This document shows, piece after piece, positions 10,101-19,424 of a DNA stretch of 64,000 nucleotides. Source of the DNA: Aurantiochytrium sp. KH105 (Eukaryota > Sar > Bigyra > Thraustochytrida > Thraustochytriidae). The position numbers and the translations under genes are program-made. A model generated the notes under the pieces. The model was given only the letters and a program-made list of their open reading frames with translations, ran no database searches and had not been told where the DNA came from. The number at the start of each line of letters is the position of its first letter. Within the stretch, counting starts at the first letter, position 1. The DNA lies in contig BGKB01000170.1 of NCBI GenBank assembly GCA_003116975.1, positions 1 through 64,000 of the forward strand, given 5' to 3'.

Positions 10101-11232
10101 AGCCCTTGCCTTTGAAAACAAGATAGGATTCAGTCTCCTCTGATCGAAGACAAAAGTTTTTTCCAGATTTCACCACACGCCAGGCCGAAGTCAATGCCCC
10201 AAAGTTGTGAGTAAGTTCTTCGTAGGCGTCGCGCATATTCACTTCGTCACCGAAAGCGCTTAGAATCTTCCGCACGGACGTCTGCTTAATAATCAGCAGG
10301 CCATCGTTGCTGGGATGCTCGTAAATGTCCCATTTCGCGGTGTCGTTCGAGTCACGGTTGTACTTTTCGATGCCAAGTTCATTGTCACTCAAGGCGTAGA
10401 GCTGCTTTGATCCTGAAGTGATTTGAATTCGCGCTTTTAGCTGAGGTGGGACCTCCTTTTGATTCAATTGCGCGACAAATTGATCTGACGCAACCATGGA
10501 GCCTGAAGGACGGGCGACTGCACCCTTCGAATAACGAACGTGGACGCCAATGACACGATAGCAGTCTTGCGTCGTCGTGCACTTCACGAGGATTGGGCCA
10601 CCTGACGCACCATCCCTCATATCACAAGAGTGCTCCACGTCCGTTGGTGTCGAACCTGTATTGGCCTCAAGGCTGCATTGATCAGCTTTGCTTACATGAT
10701 ACGGCATGACGAATTCGTCTTCAAGATCGCGCTTATCGAAGCCGTACCCGAACACTTCGGTGCCCTCAGAAACTGAATCTTTGCTTTCAAAGCCGACTTC
10801 GAGTGGCTGGATATTGCTTGGTGGCCAATTCTCCGGAATCGAGAGCGAAAGGATCGCCCAGTCGTCCTTGTTATCCGTGTTGTCGCCAAGTCTCATGCCC
10901 CAGATGCCCACTTCGATGGGTTTGATGTCTTGACCCATAAACTCAAGATGAACAGAGGTGAAAAAGTTGTTGTCGTCGCGAAGCTCGCGTTCCATGAAGG
11001 AGTTGTCGCGTGACGAAAAGTCGCTGAGGACGCAATGTCGCGCGGTAATGGCAGTATCTTTCGACACCAGAAATGCAGAGCAAATCGATCTTCCTTCTTG
11101 TACGACGCGGGCCACGGCGCTTGCCGGCATGGCGACGCGAGACGCTTGAGTGCGTGCCTCAATCGGCATGGCGGGCATCGTCATTGCGAGCGCCGCAGCC
11201 ACGAGGGCCATCCACCGTATTCCAATCTTCAT
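7198..11232 (-). CDS. secreted trypsin-like serine protease fused to leucine-rich repeats
   Basis: The protein has 1344 residues and starts with a signal peptide (about 1-27, IRWMALVAAALAMTMPAMPIEA). Residues 33-230 form an S1 trypsin-like domain with a complete triad: His66 in ITARHC, Asp124 in DDWAIL and Ser210 in DGASGGP. Residues about 235-570 are an unassigned, probably beta-rich region. A Pro/Thr linker (about 575-600) and a short Cys-rich segment lead into leucine-rich repeats from about 645 to 1310 (LxxLxLxxNxLxxLPxxFxxLxxL type, more than 20 units), then a Cys-containing end. It is predicted to act outside the cell or in the secretory path. Extracellular LRRs usually bind ligands, so the likely reading is a protease with its own recognition module; substrate is unknown. 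The frame has no breaks. The ATG at 11232 is chosen because the signal peptide follows it directly. Confidence 0.85.
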   Translation of the reverse strand: MKIGIRWMALVAAALAMTMPAMPIEARTQASRVAMPASAVARVVQEGRSICSAFLVSKDTAITARHCVLSDFSSRDNSFMERELRDDNNFFTSVHLEFMGQDIKPIEVGIWGMRLGDNTDNKDDWAILSLSIPENWPPSNIQPLEVGFESKDSVSEGTEVFGYGFDKRDLEDEFVMPYHVSKADQCSLEANTGSTPTDVEHSCDMRDGASGGPILVKCTTTQDCYRVIGVHVRYSKGAVARPSGSMVASDQFVAQLNQKEVPPQLKARIQITSGSKQLYALSDNELGIEKYNRDSNDTAKWDIYEHPSNDGLLIIKQTSVRKILSAFGDEVNMRDAYEELTHNFGALTSAWRVVKSGKNFCLRSEETESYLVFKGKGSLETSTKCKGAASIRFKANGDDITEKYLAPSGTTEVLVYDEDEPTYALMNAERNRNLDIQARGRRFLLKSLERKVSAAAPQTSLFYVVAVDALHVRLYSEVHKVFLSVSGKNKLGVTDFCAKDSCKWLLKPYNNGFCLESVFLLQSAQPKRFLDVKSLSFAENCDSLSVGHILQQNVTFTPYAEIVDNSGGTPAPTFTLPPSAPTVQPAPTAAPTQHKCSNKPGSVYDCLHQDYCTCDTVDCDLDTTKSIACFKYDEDVFDDLKGFQALETLDLSNLGIDEDFEIPWGSLTSSLRTLDLSGNSFTRVPSGLFETVSNLRSLHFDDNKLESLPSSLGALTSLRVLEAKNNELSELPQSISSLSRLSTLGLWNNDFSKLPSKLASLTALEQLNLQANSIRYLDETEWDKLSNLASLDLEGNKISSLPPSFTGLTSLVYLSLSKNSLQSLQSGFGRLRALTELSISSNRLSSIPDSFTSLSHLQHLQLWGNKLTSLPQGFGQLSALSFLTLYQEDGNVRRFDSSSKSFPESMSNLHNLRHLDLSRALREGEDLPSFIPKLTALTYLNIGRNKITKLPDDFADLTNLERLFARNNKIPELPSQIGRLSNLYHLVLVYNDLETVPASFTSLSSLRYLTLSQNPLTGLPESFGKLSSLTKLLFWDNGNNFRSLPKSFTDLTALTHLIVEENPQLDAAPHLTTLSNLETLRFVQNDLNELPLGFSSLTKLKELELFENNIRSIDELARLTKLERLDLQKNKVTSLDPLSSLSNLKWLECNSNAIISIDHITRLTSLTELRIRYNDITEIPKVWTSLSVLKELHFLGNEDLSYLPDGLTKLSALTELTITNTDVSALPEGIGELTQLRQFYADDSKLSELPLSFSELTRLHTLRLSQIKNLKTIRDSVFNSLTGLTQLWIHHNHLTDMPSSFSKLTNLEDFDFLPTYGYCGKYFPKFSFDIKKKDVTSGEYITCA

Positions 11233-12670
11233 TGTCGCGCTCTTTGCGCTTTCTTCTCTCCTTTCCTGTCGTCGTCCTGGTCGCTATCCTCCTTGCTGTC
11301 GTCTCTTTGCTCGCCCTTCGCCGCAACGAATGCCGATTGCAGTTTGTTTGCGTGCTTCGCGACTCGGACGGAGTCCCTCCACGCGGCCCGCTCCTGGGGC
11401 TGTCCAGCCCACGGCCGGGAGAACGCTCCGCCCACGTGCAGTACATCGTAAGGCTGCGTGTTCCTCACGGCGCTCAGCTGTCCTGGTATACGGCATGGGA
11501 GTCGACCGAATGCACCCTGGCCATGCGCGATCGACCGAATGGCCTGGCCTGCTGGATCGCGCGCCAGCGCTGCCTGCAGCAGCCGCCAGAAGTAGTGGCA
11601 GCAGCAGGGGACCGCGACAGCTGCGGGGGAAGTAGGACTTGCGGGGTCTCACTTCAGCATGCGCCCCTCTGCTTTCGTTCGGGAGAACGGCGATGCCCGC
11701 AGCCGCAGCCGTAGAGCCCACAGCCGCAGGCGCCTCAGCCAGATCGACGCGCATCTATTCACGGTGACCTAATTCACTGTCAAGTTGGCAGCTTCAACAT
11801 GGCCAGCGGTGCAGTGAAGTCCATACGATTCTTGAGGGGGCTGTTTCAAGAGACATTTTTTCAGTAAAGGGCCGGAGAAAACAGCCATCACCGTTGAAAG
11901 GTAATTTGGAAGACGCCCGGATAAGATCCGACAGAACACTAGCCGCCAGGCTGCACTGCACAGGGTCGAGGTACTTGGCCGCATGCCAGTGGTCGCCTGG
12001 CGCTGTCACGCCCTTCGAAGCCGATGTCGCAAGATGCACACCGGCCATGGATTTTGGCGAACCGCGCAGTGGCAGATAGAGTCAGTCGCCCTGGCCGCGA
12101 CTTCTTCTTCCATGGCTTATGTGTCTTCTTCATCTATCTTTCAGTACTTCTTCTTACAACTTGTCAGTTCGCCGGCCAGCATCGCTTCCGCCACGCTGCG
12201 TTGTCGGGGCGGCCCGGCTTGGCCCGGCCCGTGCAGCTCCAAGGATGACGCTACGTGAGTGCTGGCTGGTGAGCGAGCGGCTGCGGCCCGGTCACGACGT
12301 GGACTGAGAGGTGGGGCCGCAAACGCGAACAGAGCCAGCCTGCACACGTCCGTTCTCCCGCTCGGTGCCGGCCACGAAGTGCGAAAAGGATGATCTTTCG
12401 TGCGGCGAGGAGAAGCTTGAGAGAGCGGGACGGAAGAACGGCTCGGCCTTGCGCGGTGCAAGAAGCTGGAAGTTCTTCCGTGCCCTAAGAGACTTCTCTC
12501 GCCCCGTCTTTGCGGCCTCGGCGCGCTGCAAACCTGAATTGCGAAGCAAAAAGACCATTTGCTTGCAACTCCTATTTCACGACGAGGCGCGCACGGAAGC
12601 AGTCGAGGGAAGGACCTGAGTGATCCAGCAGTTTGAGTTTTTATACTATAGTGTCTTTGGCGAATCAGAC
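11233..12670. other. divergent intergenic region
   Basis: About 1.4 kb between two divergently transcribed genes for secreted proteins. Several frames of 100-210 codons cross it, but they are Arg/Pro/Ala-rich and overlap one another on both strands, so I do not call them genes. No RNA gene or mobile element is recognised. It probably holds both promoters. Confidence 0.5.
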
Positions 12671-13753
12671 ATGCGTCGGGTGTTTTACGTCGCGCTCCTT
12701 GTCATCTTGGGACTTGCAGTACATTCGTATGCCAAATGTCCTGATACACCGGGCGGTCACGTTAAAAAAGGAAACAAGTGGAATTGTGGTAGGAAATGCT
12801 TTGAAGAAGAGACGGACAGGAATGAATGCAAAGCTAAACGAGATCCGAAACGCCGACATTATTGCACCGCGGGTGATAAAACCTCAAGGAAATGGTATTG
12901 CATGGACAATATGGGTCAGTGCAAGGGTGCAGATGCGTATAAAAGCTACTGCGACATATCCAGCAATGCTGATGGGGAAGCTCCTTTCGTTACGCTTAAG
13001 TGCATGGGAAGTGGGAAACAAGGAAAGTGTCTACTTCACGTTAAACCTTCGTTCGATGAGCTCGAAGATACGGAAAAAGTGAGCTACACTGACGCACAGG
13101 ACTACTATGAAGACTATCGCGACGACGCAACTTTGGAAGTCTGCAGAGACAAGGACTGTATTGAGAATTACTGTCGTCTTCGGTGCCTTGCGTCCAGCGA
13201 TTGCCATGGCTTCGAATTCGAAACAGCCTCGACTGGAGGATTTCATGGCAAATGCAGACTTATCCTCAATCCTGTTTACCAGAGTGAAGGGGATAGTGCT
13301 GACACTTCTGGAAAAGCAACAAAGTGCTTTGTGCGTGATCAAACCTGCGCCAATAAGCCTATACCATCTTCTTGCACCAGAGAACTCAGCAAGGATTCCG
13401 GGTGCTGGGGAGCAGGCCCGGGCTACAAACCATGCAAGGACCTGGCCTGCTCCGAAGAAGAATGCAAGTGGCTCTGTCAACTCAACACCAAGTGCCAGGG
13501 TTTCGAAATTGGTCCGGATGATCCTGACGAAGAGGCCGGCTTTCCAACCTGCATACACTACGATTTACTCCCCAAGGCGGTGAACACGGCGGTTGCAGGC
13601 AGTTGTTTTAGCGTCGCTCGATCGCACCAATTTAACGACGTTGGTTGCTCCCCCAAGACGGCCGATTCCCTTCCAGAAGGACTCGACCTCGCTGCTGATT
13701 TTGAACTTAATGATCAAGATGATTGGAACGAGGAAAAGAATGACGAATCCTAG
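12671..13753 (+). CDS. secreted Cys-rich protein with two PAN/apple-like modules
   Basis: The protein has 360 residues with a signal peptide (MRRVFYVALLVILGLAVHSYA). The open frame begins 17 codons earlier at a GTG, so the ATG at 12671 is chosen. The first 110 mature residues are Cys-rich and basic. Two similar modules follow, each with the pattern C-x2-x-C-x5-C-x2-C-x5-C-x-GFE: one with CRLRCLASSDCHGFEFE and one with CKWLCQLNTKCQGFEIG, each ending in a later Cys. This spacing resembles PAN/apple domains, which bind proteins or glycans; that assignment is from pattern only. The C-terminal 30 residues are acidic. No membrane segment follows the signal peptide, so it is likely exported. It has lower GC and more AT-ending codons than its neighbours. 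Confidence 0.75.
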   Translation: MRRVFYVALLVILGLAVHSYAKCPDTPGGHVKKGNKWNCGRKCFEEETDRNECKAKRDPKRRHYCTAGDKTSRKWYCMDNMGQCKGADAYKSYCDISSNADGEAPFVTLKCMGSGKQGKCLLHVKPSFDELEDTEKVSYTDAQDYYEDYRDDATLEVCRDKDCIENYCRLRCLASSDCHGFEFETASTGGFHGKCRLILNPVYQSEGDSADTSGKATKCFVRDQTCANKPIPSSCTRELSKDSGCWGAGPGYKPCKDLACSEEECKWLCQLNTKCQGFEIGPDDPDEEAGFPTCIHYDLLPKAVNTAVAGSCFSVARSHQFNDVGCSPKTADSLPEGLDLAADFELNDQDDWNEEKNDES

Positions 13754-15017
13754 GCATAGTCCGCGTCCTGAAGAGATTGATTAGCGCGACGATTTTTAAA
13801 GTGAATGAATGTTGCAGAAGTAATCATTATTTCCCTCCACGTGAAAGTCAGAGCAAACGAGGACTTGTAGTTTTTGCACATGTCAGCAAATGCCAAATAT
13901 ATGAAAAATGGATTGCTAGTATGCTTAGGTACACTAGGAATATCACGGGAGTTTCGCTTCTGCTGAGACCAACTTGTCTAGTGGTGAAGATCGATGTTTC
14001 TCCTCACCTTAAATATTGTCTCGAAGATGTAGTGAAGAGCTTGATGATCACAAATTTTTGGCCGTGCTACTTCGTGCTCTGAGCAATGTTAGACTTACCT
14101 TAATGTCGCATGAACTAGTGGCTGCTGAGATTGGATGGTTGTTGGTACAGCAAGTCTATCGTAGACTTCCCATGGGTGTAAAGTTGACTTTGCCACTTCT
14201 GTGGCGCTGCTGTCTGCTCACGTCATTTCTATTTCCCAACACAAACTGAAAGATCTGTTTATGCCGAAAGCGCTCGACTTGCGAGTTGTACATACTACCT
14301 CTTCAGTTTATCGCGATGAGCCCTGGCTAGAACGTTGCGTACGAGCGACTTTGCCTTAGTCCCGAGGCCAAGAGCCTGGACTGTTTCCTCATGGAGAGGC
14401 TCGCGCGTATACCCTGTGGCAAGACCGCTTAAATGCATGTGCGGAAACTTTGTTCTTTGCACCAATTTGGTGGGAAAGATGTGTCACGTTGATGTTGTTG
14501 AGGTCTTTGCGCAGATCCGGAAAAAAAAGTTCTCTTGTTCAAATGATACTTCAAATCAGCGTTCTCAATTGAAAAGAAACTCAACAAAATCTCCTTGGCA
14601 GATGATGACCGCTTGTGGAGAAGGCGATGATTTCAGCTATGAGCTGGAGATAAGTGTTGACTTTTCCTGTATGTTGTCGATGAACCCAGAGTAGTAGTCT
14701 CAAGCACATCAGTGCTTTAGTTTCCTCACACTTCCTGGAGGGCTGTTTGGCGCCGCACTGGACTTCTGCTTCCCCGATTGAGAAGGCTTCCCTCTACTTG
14801 TGGCTTCTATAGATCTTCCGTGCGATCGTGTCGTCACCCGACCAGGTCGATGCGTACAGACCAGCTGACGCTTGCAATTTTTTAACTGCATGGCTTCAGG
14901 ATGAAATCGAGCTCACACTGCTTTCGTTCCGAGTCGAGCTTTTGTTTTCAAGGAAGAAAAGAAATAAAAGGATCGAGATCAATCTGCTTTCTCCACGTCG
15001 AGCATTTTCCCTCGAAG
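13754..15017. other. intergenic, nothing recognised
   Basis: About 1.26 kb of relatively AT-rich sequence between two plus-strand genes. The small frames present lack ATG starts or any recognisable domain. No tRNA-like box B, repeat array or transposon end was found by eye. Confidence 0.5.
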
Positions 15018-15815
15018 ATGGAGCTGGCGGAGAGCGACGCGCAGTCGCAATCGCAGTCGCATTCCCAGTTGCAGACGCGAGCTCCACCAGAGTCGCCCCC
15101 CACGCAGTCGCAGGTAGTCAAGACAGTCCTGCTTGTGCGGCATGCGGAGAGCGTAGAAAACGAGAAGCTTGGCCACTTGAAGCGATGGGCTGGCGATGTT
15201 AGCAGTGCCAAGCTCCCGGCGAGCGGCGACCTCTTTGCCGGACTCTCGCTCCTCGCAGAACCGAGCATCGCAGACTCGGGACTTTCCGAGGTCGGCGTGA
15301 AGCAAGTCGCCACGCTCACACGCAAGCTGCGCGAGACACATCTTCTCCAGGAGAAAAAGGTGCAAGTCTTTGTACACTCGCCCCTTGCTCGCGCCAAAGA
15401 GACGTGCGACGGAGTCTTGGCTGCTGCTGCTGCTGCTGCTGCTGACGCTGCTGCCGCAGAGAAGAAGAGCGACGAGGGGGGCACGATGGCTTCGCAGGTG
15501 CGTGAGGAATGGGACGTTTTGCGTGAAAAAATGGTGTCGGAGTGGATCCCTGGCTTTGGAAGCGGCCTTGACGACCGGATCCGCGCATTTGAGGACCGTC
15601 TCGCTGCTCGTGAGGAGTCATGCGTTCTTGTTGTGGGCCACTCACAATTTTTCCGTCGTATGCTCGGCATGGAAAAGAAGTTTGCCAACTGCGACGTTTG
15701 GCAGCTCAGCTATGTAAAGGAAGGGGAGTGTTGGACGTGGCGTGATCGTCGCAAACTCTTGAGCGTTTTTGAGGAGGTACCTGGTGACCTCACCTCTGCG
15801 CCCTCTTTAATGTAG
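15018..15815 (+). CDS. histidine phosphatase (phosphoglycerate mutase-like) family protein
   Basis: The protein has 265 residues. The ATG at 15018 is preferred over upstream in-frame codons because the sequence before it looks like leader. After a Ser/Gln-rich N-terminus, VLLVRHAESVEN carries the phosphohistidine motif (Arg41, His42). HSPLARAKET supplies the conserved second Arg region, and VVGHSQFFRRM near residue 208 supplies the C-terminal catalytic His. A poly-Ala stretch encoded by a GCT repeat (about 15417-15445) interrupts the middle. These are the residues needed for a phosphatase or mutase that works through a phospho-His intermediate. The substrate cannot be assigned; small-molecule phosphatases and SixA-like enzymes share these motifs. 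No targeting signal is obvious. Confidence 0.85.
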   Translation: MELAESDAQSQSQSHSQLQTRAPPESPPTQSQVVKTVLLVRHAESVENEKLGHLKRWAGDVSSAKLPASGDLFAGLSLLAEPSIADSGLSEVGVKQVATLTRKLRETHLLQEKKVQVFVHSPLARAKETCDGVLAAAAAAAADAAAAEKKSDEGGTMASQVREEWDVLREKMVSEWIPGFGSGLDDRIRAFEDRLAAREESCVLVVGHSQFFRRMLGMEKKFANCDVWQLSYVKEGECWTWRDRRKLLSVFEEVPGDLTSAPSLM

Positions 15816-16386
15816 TGTCGTTGGTGCTCCTTTGCTTTGAGGATGAGATTGTCTTTTGCTTCGAAACGCCCTTTGGAAAAGAAGAAGAGCAAGAATGCAA
15901 GAGAAAATGCCGCCTGCTGCGTGCTTGTGCTTTTCCAGAGCCGTCTTTGAGCCGTGCACTGCTCCATGTATTTTTTCGAACCAATCTTTTTTTCTTTTTT
16001 TAAAATTCGTGCATGGCAGATTTTTCGACGAAAACGAATTCACCGCGCTTTCTGTTGTGGTGGATGCCGCGCTCAGTCATTCTACTTCCCCTTCTAACCT
16101 GTCTCGCAACAAATGCAAGCACGGCGTCCGAGTATGCTCGATCTGACACGGTGCAGACAGCCTAGCCGACAGAGAGGAAGAGGGGGCTTTCGCGCCCAAA
16201 GGCGACGCCGCGGCTGGCATGGCCTACCAGCCTCGCCGCCACCTGCATGTCACGACGAAAGCAACCCAACTTGGGAAGAGAAGGGAAGGGATCTTGGTCA
16301 AGAGCCGAGGAGCGGACACTCCGGCGCAGGCGCGCGCCGAAGTCCGACGCTAGGCGGAGACCAACTAACTGGCGGTGGAGAAGCCG

Positions 16387-16421
<35 letters not shown>

Positions 16422-16660
16422 CAACCACCGCGAGAGCGAGCATTGCGCGCGAGAGCGAACGAGGCTTGGTCCGGCGAGACGAGGCGAGGCGAGGCGAGGC
16501 TTGGCGAGATAGCGGGCGGGCTGCTGCTCGGGCATTTCTACTTGCACGGTCGCGGGGCATCGGGACGCGGGCCGGTGGGAGATAGATCGCGACGGGGTCC
16601 GCTCTTCGCGGGGGGGCGAGTAAGCAAGCAAAAAAGCAAGCACCGGCGTACTGAGGCATC
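15816..16660. other. intergenic with CAG/AGC microsatellite
   Basis: About 0.85 kb upstream of the NAA50-like gene. It includes an AGC trinucleotide run at about 16389-16419 and a GAGGC-type pentamer run near 16480-16505. Frames on both strands here are low-complexity and rejected. Confidence 0.6.
16389..16419. repeat. AGC trinucleotide microsatellite
   Basis: A run of about ten AGC units in the region upstream of the NAA50-like gene. Its length may vary between strains. Confidence 0.85.
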
Positions 16661-17188
16661 ATGACGGCGGCGGCCGACGGGAAGAAGCTCGACACCTCGG
16701 GCCAGACGACACAGGTGACGAAGGAGATAATGTTTGGCCCCGTGCTCGCGAGCAACGTGGGCCAGTTGCGAGCAATCCAGTCGTGCCTCGAAGTGAACTA
16801 CGCGCAAAAGTTCTACGACGACGTGGTCGTCTCGCCAACGCCCGAACTTTGCAAGCTCGGACTGTACAACTCGAACGCTGTTGGTGCTTGCTGCTCGCGT
16901 CTCGAGGAGCGGGAAGGCAAGACATGGTGCTATGTCATGACGTTGGTCGTCTTGCCCGCGTACCGTGGTCGTATGATCGGCACCAAACTGCTGGAGCACA
17001 TGATTTCCTCGGCACAGGAACTTGGCGCCGCGGGTATCTTTCTGCATGTGTGGACTGAAAACCCGGACGGTATTGACTTTTACGTGCGCAAGTTTGGGTT
17101 TGAAAAGAAGGAGACCATTGAAGGGTACTACAAGCGTCTGGAGCCATCTTCGTGCATCTTGCTCGAAAAGTCATTCCCCTCTGCGTAG
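16661..17188 (+). CDS. NAA50: N-alpha-acetyltransferase 50 (NAA50/San)-like GNAT enzyme
   Basis: The protein has 175 residues, close to the size of NAA50. It aligns by eye with human NAA50 over its whole core: QKFYDDVV (human NDKFYKDV), LGLYNSNAVGACCSRLE, YVMTLVVLPAYRGRMIGTKL, FLHVWTENPDGIDFYVRKFGF and GYYKRLEPSSCILLEK. The DFY..FGF and YYKR(I/L)EP blocks are characteristic. NAA50 acetylates the N-terminal Met of proteins and can associate with the NatA complex on ribosomes. One odd feature is the acetyl-CoA loop, which reads RGRMIG where the usual pattern is RxxGxG; a Met replaces the first Gly. The N-terminal 20 residues are an extension with no clear signal. The start at 16661 is the first ATG in frame. 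Confidence 0.9.
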   Translation: MTAAADGKKLDTSGQTTQVTKEIMFGPVLASNVGQLRAIQSCLEVNYAQKFYDDVVVSPTPELCKLGLYNSNAVGACCSRLEEREGKTWCYVMTLVVLPAYRGRMIGTKLLEHMISSAQELGAAGIFLHVWTENPDGIDFYVRKFGFEKKETIEGYYKRLEPSSCILLEKSFPSA

Positions 17189-17719
17189 GCACAGACACCA
17201 ACTTACTCTTTTTGCTTGTTTGGGTCGAAAAGGAACAACTCTGTACCGTGACTGGCCTAACTCCTGAATAGCTACCAGACATCGTCGCAATACACTTGGT
17301 CTCGCGGCGACTAATTATCCATACCAGAATGATTTTGAGGTGTGTCAAAGTGATGATTGATTGCAAGGACTCAATGCGAGACTGAGGTGAATCAAAGAGA
17401 TGACAACTAGGGATTCTTTCAATGCGAGATTGAGGTCAAGCGAAGTGATGACAACGAGGACGTAATGTGAGGATGATGTGTTGGCAAGTAAGATTTTTAT
17501 TGCGAGGATGATGATAACTAGGATTTGGTGCGAGATGGATAAAAGGACGAAAAACTTGATCCTCACGAGGTTGGTGGTCGCAAAAGCAATTTGCGTGGCA
17601 AGAGAAGTCGATCAGAAGGTACCAGAACAAGAAAAAACCCATGGACGTCATGGACGAAAATATATAATTTATCGAAGCAGCCAGCCAACTCTCTCTTGTC
17701 TTGGCAGACAGACAGACGC
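17189..17719. other. convergent 3' region with degenerate repeats
   Basis: About 530 bp between the convergent NAA50-like and TMEM135-like genes. Two imperfect copies of a 48-bp unit centred on CAATGCGAGAYTGAGG lie at about 17372 and 17420, and weaker derivatives (TGCGAGGATGATGATAAC, near 17500) follow. Two weak tandem repeats in 3' flanking DNA are the only structure seen. Confidence 0.55.
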
Positions 17720-19357
17720 CTAAGGTTTGGTGGTGGTGGAAATGGTGGCGGCGGTGGTGTCATTTGCAAGGTTAGAGATGGCGGTGGCTTCTGCCTCAGC
17801 TTGCACGTTGTCCTTTGACTTGGGGGGCGACTGCTTTGGAGAGGTCTTGGCCGACTTGGAGCCGAGGACAAAGCAGAGCGACGCGTGATAGGTGGACTTA
17901 AAGTCGATGCGGGCGCTCGAGCACAGAACCGACATGCTAAAGACAAAGAGCATGGTATCAAAATAAGGCACGGGTGAGACATAGCCGCGCTTATTCAGGT
18001 AATTGAAAGCACCTTCGAGTGCCTTGGGCATGCAGTAGAGCATGAGTTCCGAAACGCGAGACGGCCGCTCAAAAAAAGTGCTCAAAGAAGTGAGCATTCC
18101 CGCCACAGCGGCATGCCATCCAGAGTCGATCTGGCGGTAGTTGCGCAGGAAACACTGCGAGCTTTTGATACAAAAGACGTATGTAGACAAAAAGGCGCAC
18201 GAGGACGCAAAGCCGACAAGGGTACGCACAAGCTGGGGAAGCGGATCCTTGCCGAGCTTTTTGTAGCGCAAGATAAGACTGATGAGATGCACACTGACGT
18301 ATACCTTGCTCGCGCGCTGGAGGCCAAGAAACCAGTCCTTGACGCAGTGTACGGTGCAGGGTCCCTCGTGATAGCCAACGGAGCAGGGCTGGTGTGGAAA
18401 GAGGCGGCCCTCGGCCAGAGCCGTGCGTCGCTCCCGGAGCGTCGCGTGCAGACCCTCATCTGTGACGTTGCCCATGCCAAGGATCCACTTGTAGTAGCTG
18501 CGATCAAGAATATCTGGCTCAAAGAGGAAGCCGAACATGATGGGAATATTGGTGACGCCAAACATGAAGGCTTCAAAGTGTTTCCAGTACGGCAGAACAC
18601 CATCCCTGACGAGACGCTTGGTAAGGACATCGAGAGAGCGCACAAAAAGGTTCATGGCGAACATTTTGCGACGGCCCGGCGCGTCGAGCATGAGCGTGAG
18701 GGCAGCAATTCCGCCAGCTACGCCGCTGTTGAGCGGAGTGTCACGACCCATGCTTGCAGTCATGCCCGCATTTACGAAGCGAAAGGTGCCAATGAAGGCG
18801 CTCACAAAGGCAGCGAAGCGCCTAGAGTCCGCGTCCATGGCGGCCGCCAGGGCTTCGGGCGCTGTACGCTTTCTTTTGATCAGAGACATGACAAGTGAGA
18901 GCGCGCCTTTGAGCGAGAGGCCGAGCAAGGCTCCACGCATCGCGCCCGCCCCAAGCTCGCGCAGCGCATGCTCTACGGCCTGCCAGCCCTTGGGAACGGA
19001 CCCGTCCTTGAGCAAGCCCAGACCCTGGCCTGCCCACCTTTCCGCTGCGTTTTTGGCGCGCTGCTGTTGCGCAGCGTGATCTGCCTCGCACTCATTGGCA
19101 TGGTTGTTGTGGTCGTCGTCGTCGTCGGCGGTGGCGTTGCTGCCGGCGTTGCTGCCGGCGCTGACAGCCGTACCAGTGAAACGCTCCTGATCCTCGGGTA
19201 CTTTGTCCAAGGCGCCGCCGCCGGTCTTGCGCCTGCGGACCTCCTCTTCGCAGCCGCGCTTGGCCTCACGGGCGCCCGCGCGGGTTGGGCCCTCGCCGCC
19301 GCCGGACTGCGGCTCGAAGATGCCCGACATGACGCGCTCGATCACATTCTCCGCCAT
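17720..19357 (-). CDS. TMEM135-like multi-pass membrane protein
   Basis: The protein has 545 residues from the ATG at 19357; five codons upstream in frame begin with GTG and are not used. The N-terminal 120 residues are low-complexity and charged. The core has several hydrophobic segments with small-residue patterns (GAGAMRGALLGLSLKGALS, FVSAFIGTFRFVNAGM). It also holds the block HQPCSVGYHEGPCTVHCVK, then SVHLISLILRYKK, CAFLSTYVFC and FFERPSRVSELMLYCMPKALE. This resembles the Cys/His block and the ERxSRR motif of the TMEM135 family, which sits in peroxisomes, mitochondria or lipid droplets and affects organelle dynamics and lipid handling. Membership is inferred from these blocks. The C-terminal 40 residues are Ser/Thr/Lys-rich. 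Confidence 0.75.
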   Translation of the reverse strand: MAENVIERVMSGIFEPQSGGGEGPTRAGAREAKRGCEEEVRRRKTGGGALDKVPEDQERFTGTAVSAGSNAGSNATADDDDDHNNHANECEADHAAQQQRAKNAAERWAGQGLGLLKDGSVPKGWQAVEHALRELGAGAMRGALLGLSLKGALSLVMSLIKRKRTAPEALAAAMDADSRRFAAFVSAFIGTFRFVNAGMTASMGRDTPLNSGVAGGIAALTLMLDAPGRRKMFAMNLFVRSLDVLTKRLVRDGVLPYWKHFEAFMFGVTNIPIMFGFLFEPDILDRSYYKWILGMGNVTDEGLHATLRERRTALAEGRLFPHQPCSVGYHEGPCTVHCVKDWFLGLQRASKVYVSVHLISLILRYKKLGKDPLPQLVRTLVGFASSCAFLSTYVFCIKSSQCFLRNYRQIDSGWHAAVAGMLTSLSTFFERPSRVSELMLYCMPKALEGAFNYLNKRGYVSPVPYFDTMLFVFSMSVLCSSARIDFKSTYHASLCFVLGSKSAKTSPKQSPPKSKDNVQAEAEATAISNLANDTTAATISTTTKP

Positions 19358-19370
19358 GGCGCTCGCCGCC

Positions 19371-19424
19371 ACTGCCGCCGCTACCGCCGCTGCCGCCGCT
19401 GCTGCCGCCGCCGCTGCCGCTCGC
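19371..19424. repeat. GCC/GCT-rich trinucleotide repeat at a gene start
   Basis: Imperfect GCC/GCT triplets lie just upstream of the TMEM135-like start codon. In one frame they encode Ala/Gly runs, which explains the long spurious frames that extend through here. Confidence 0.75.
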
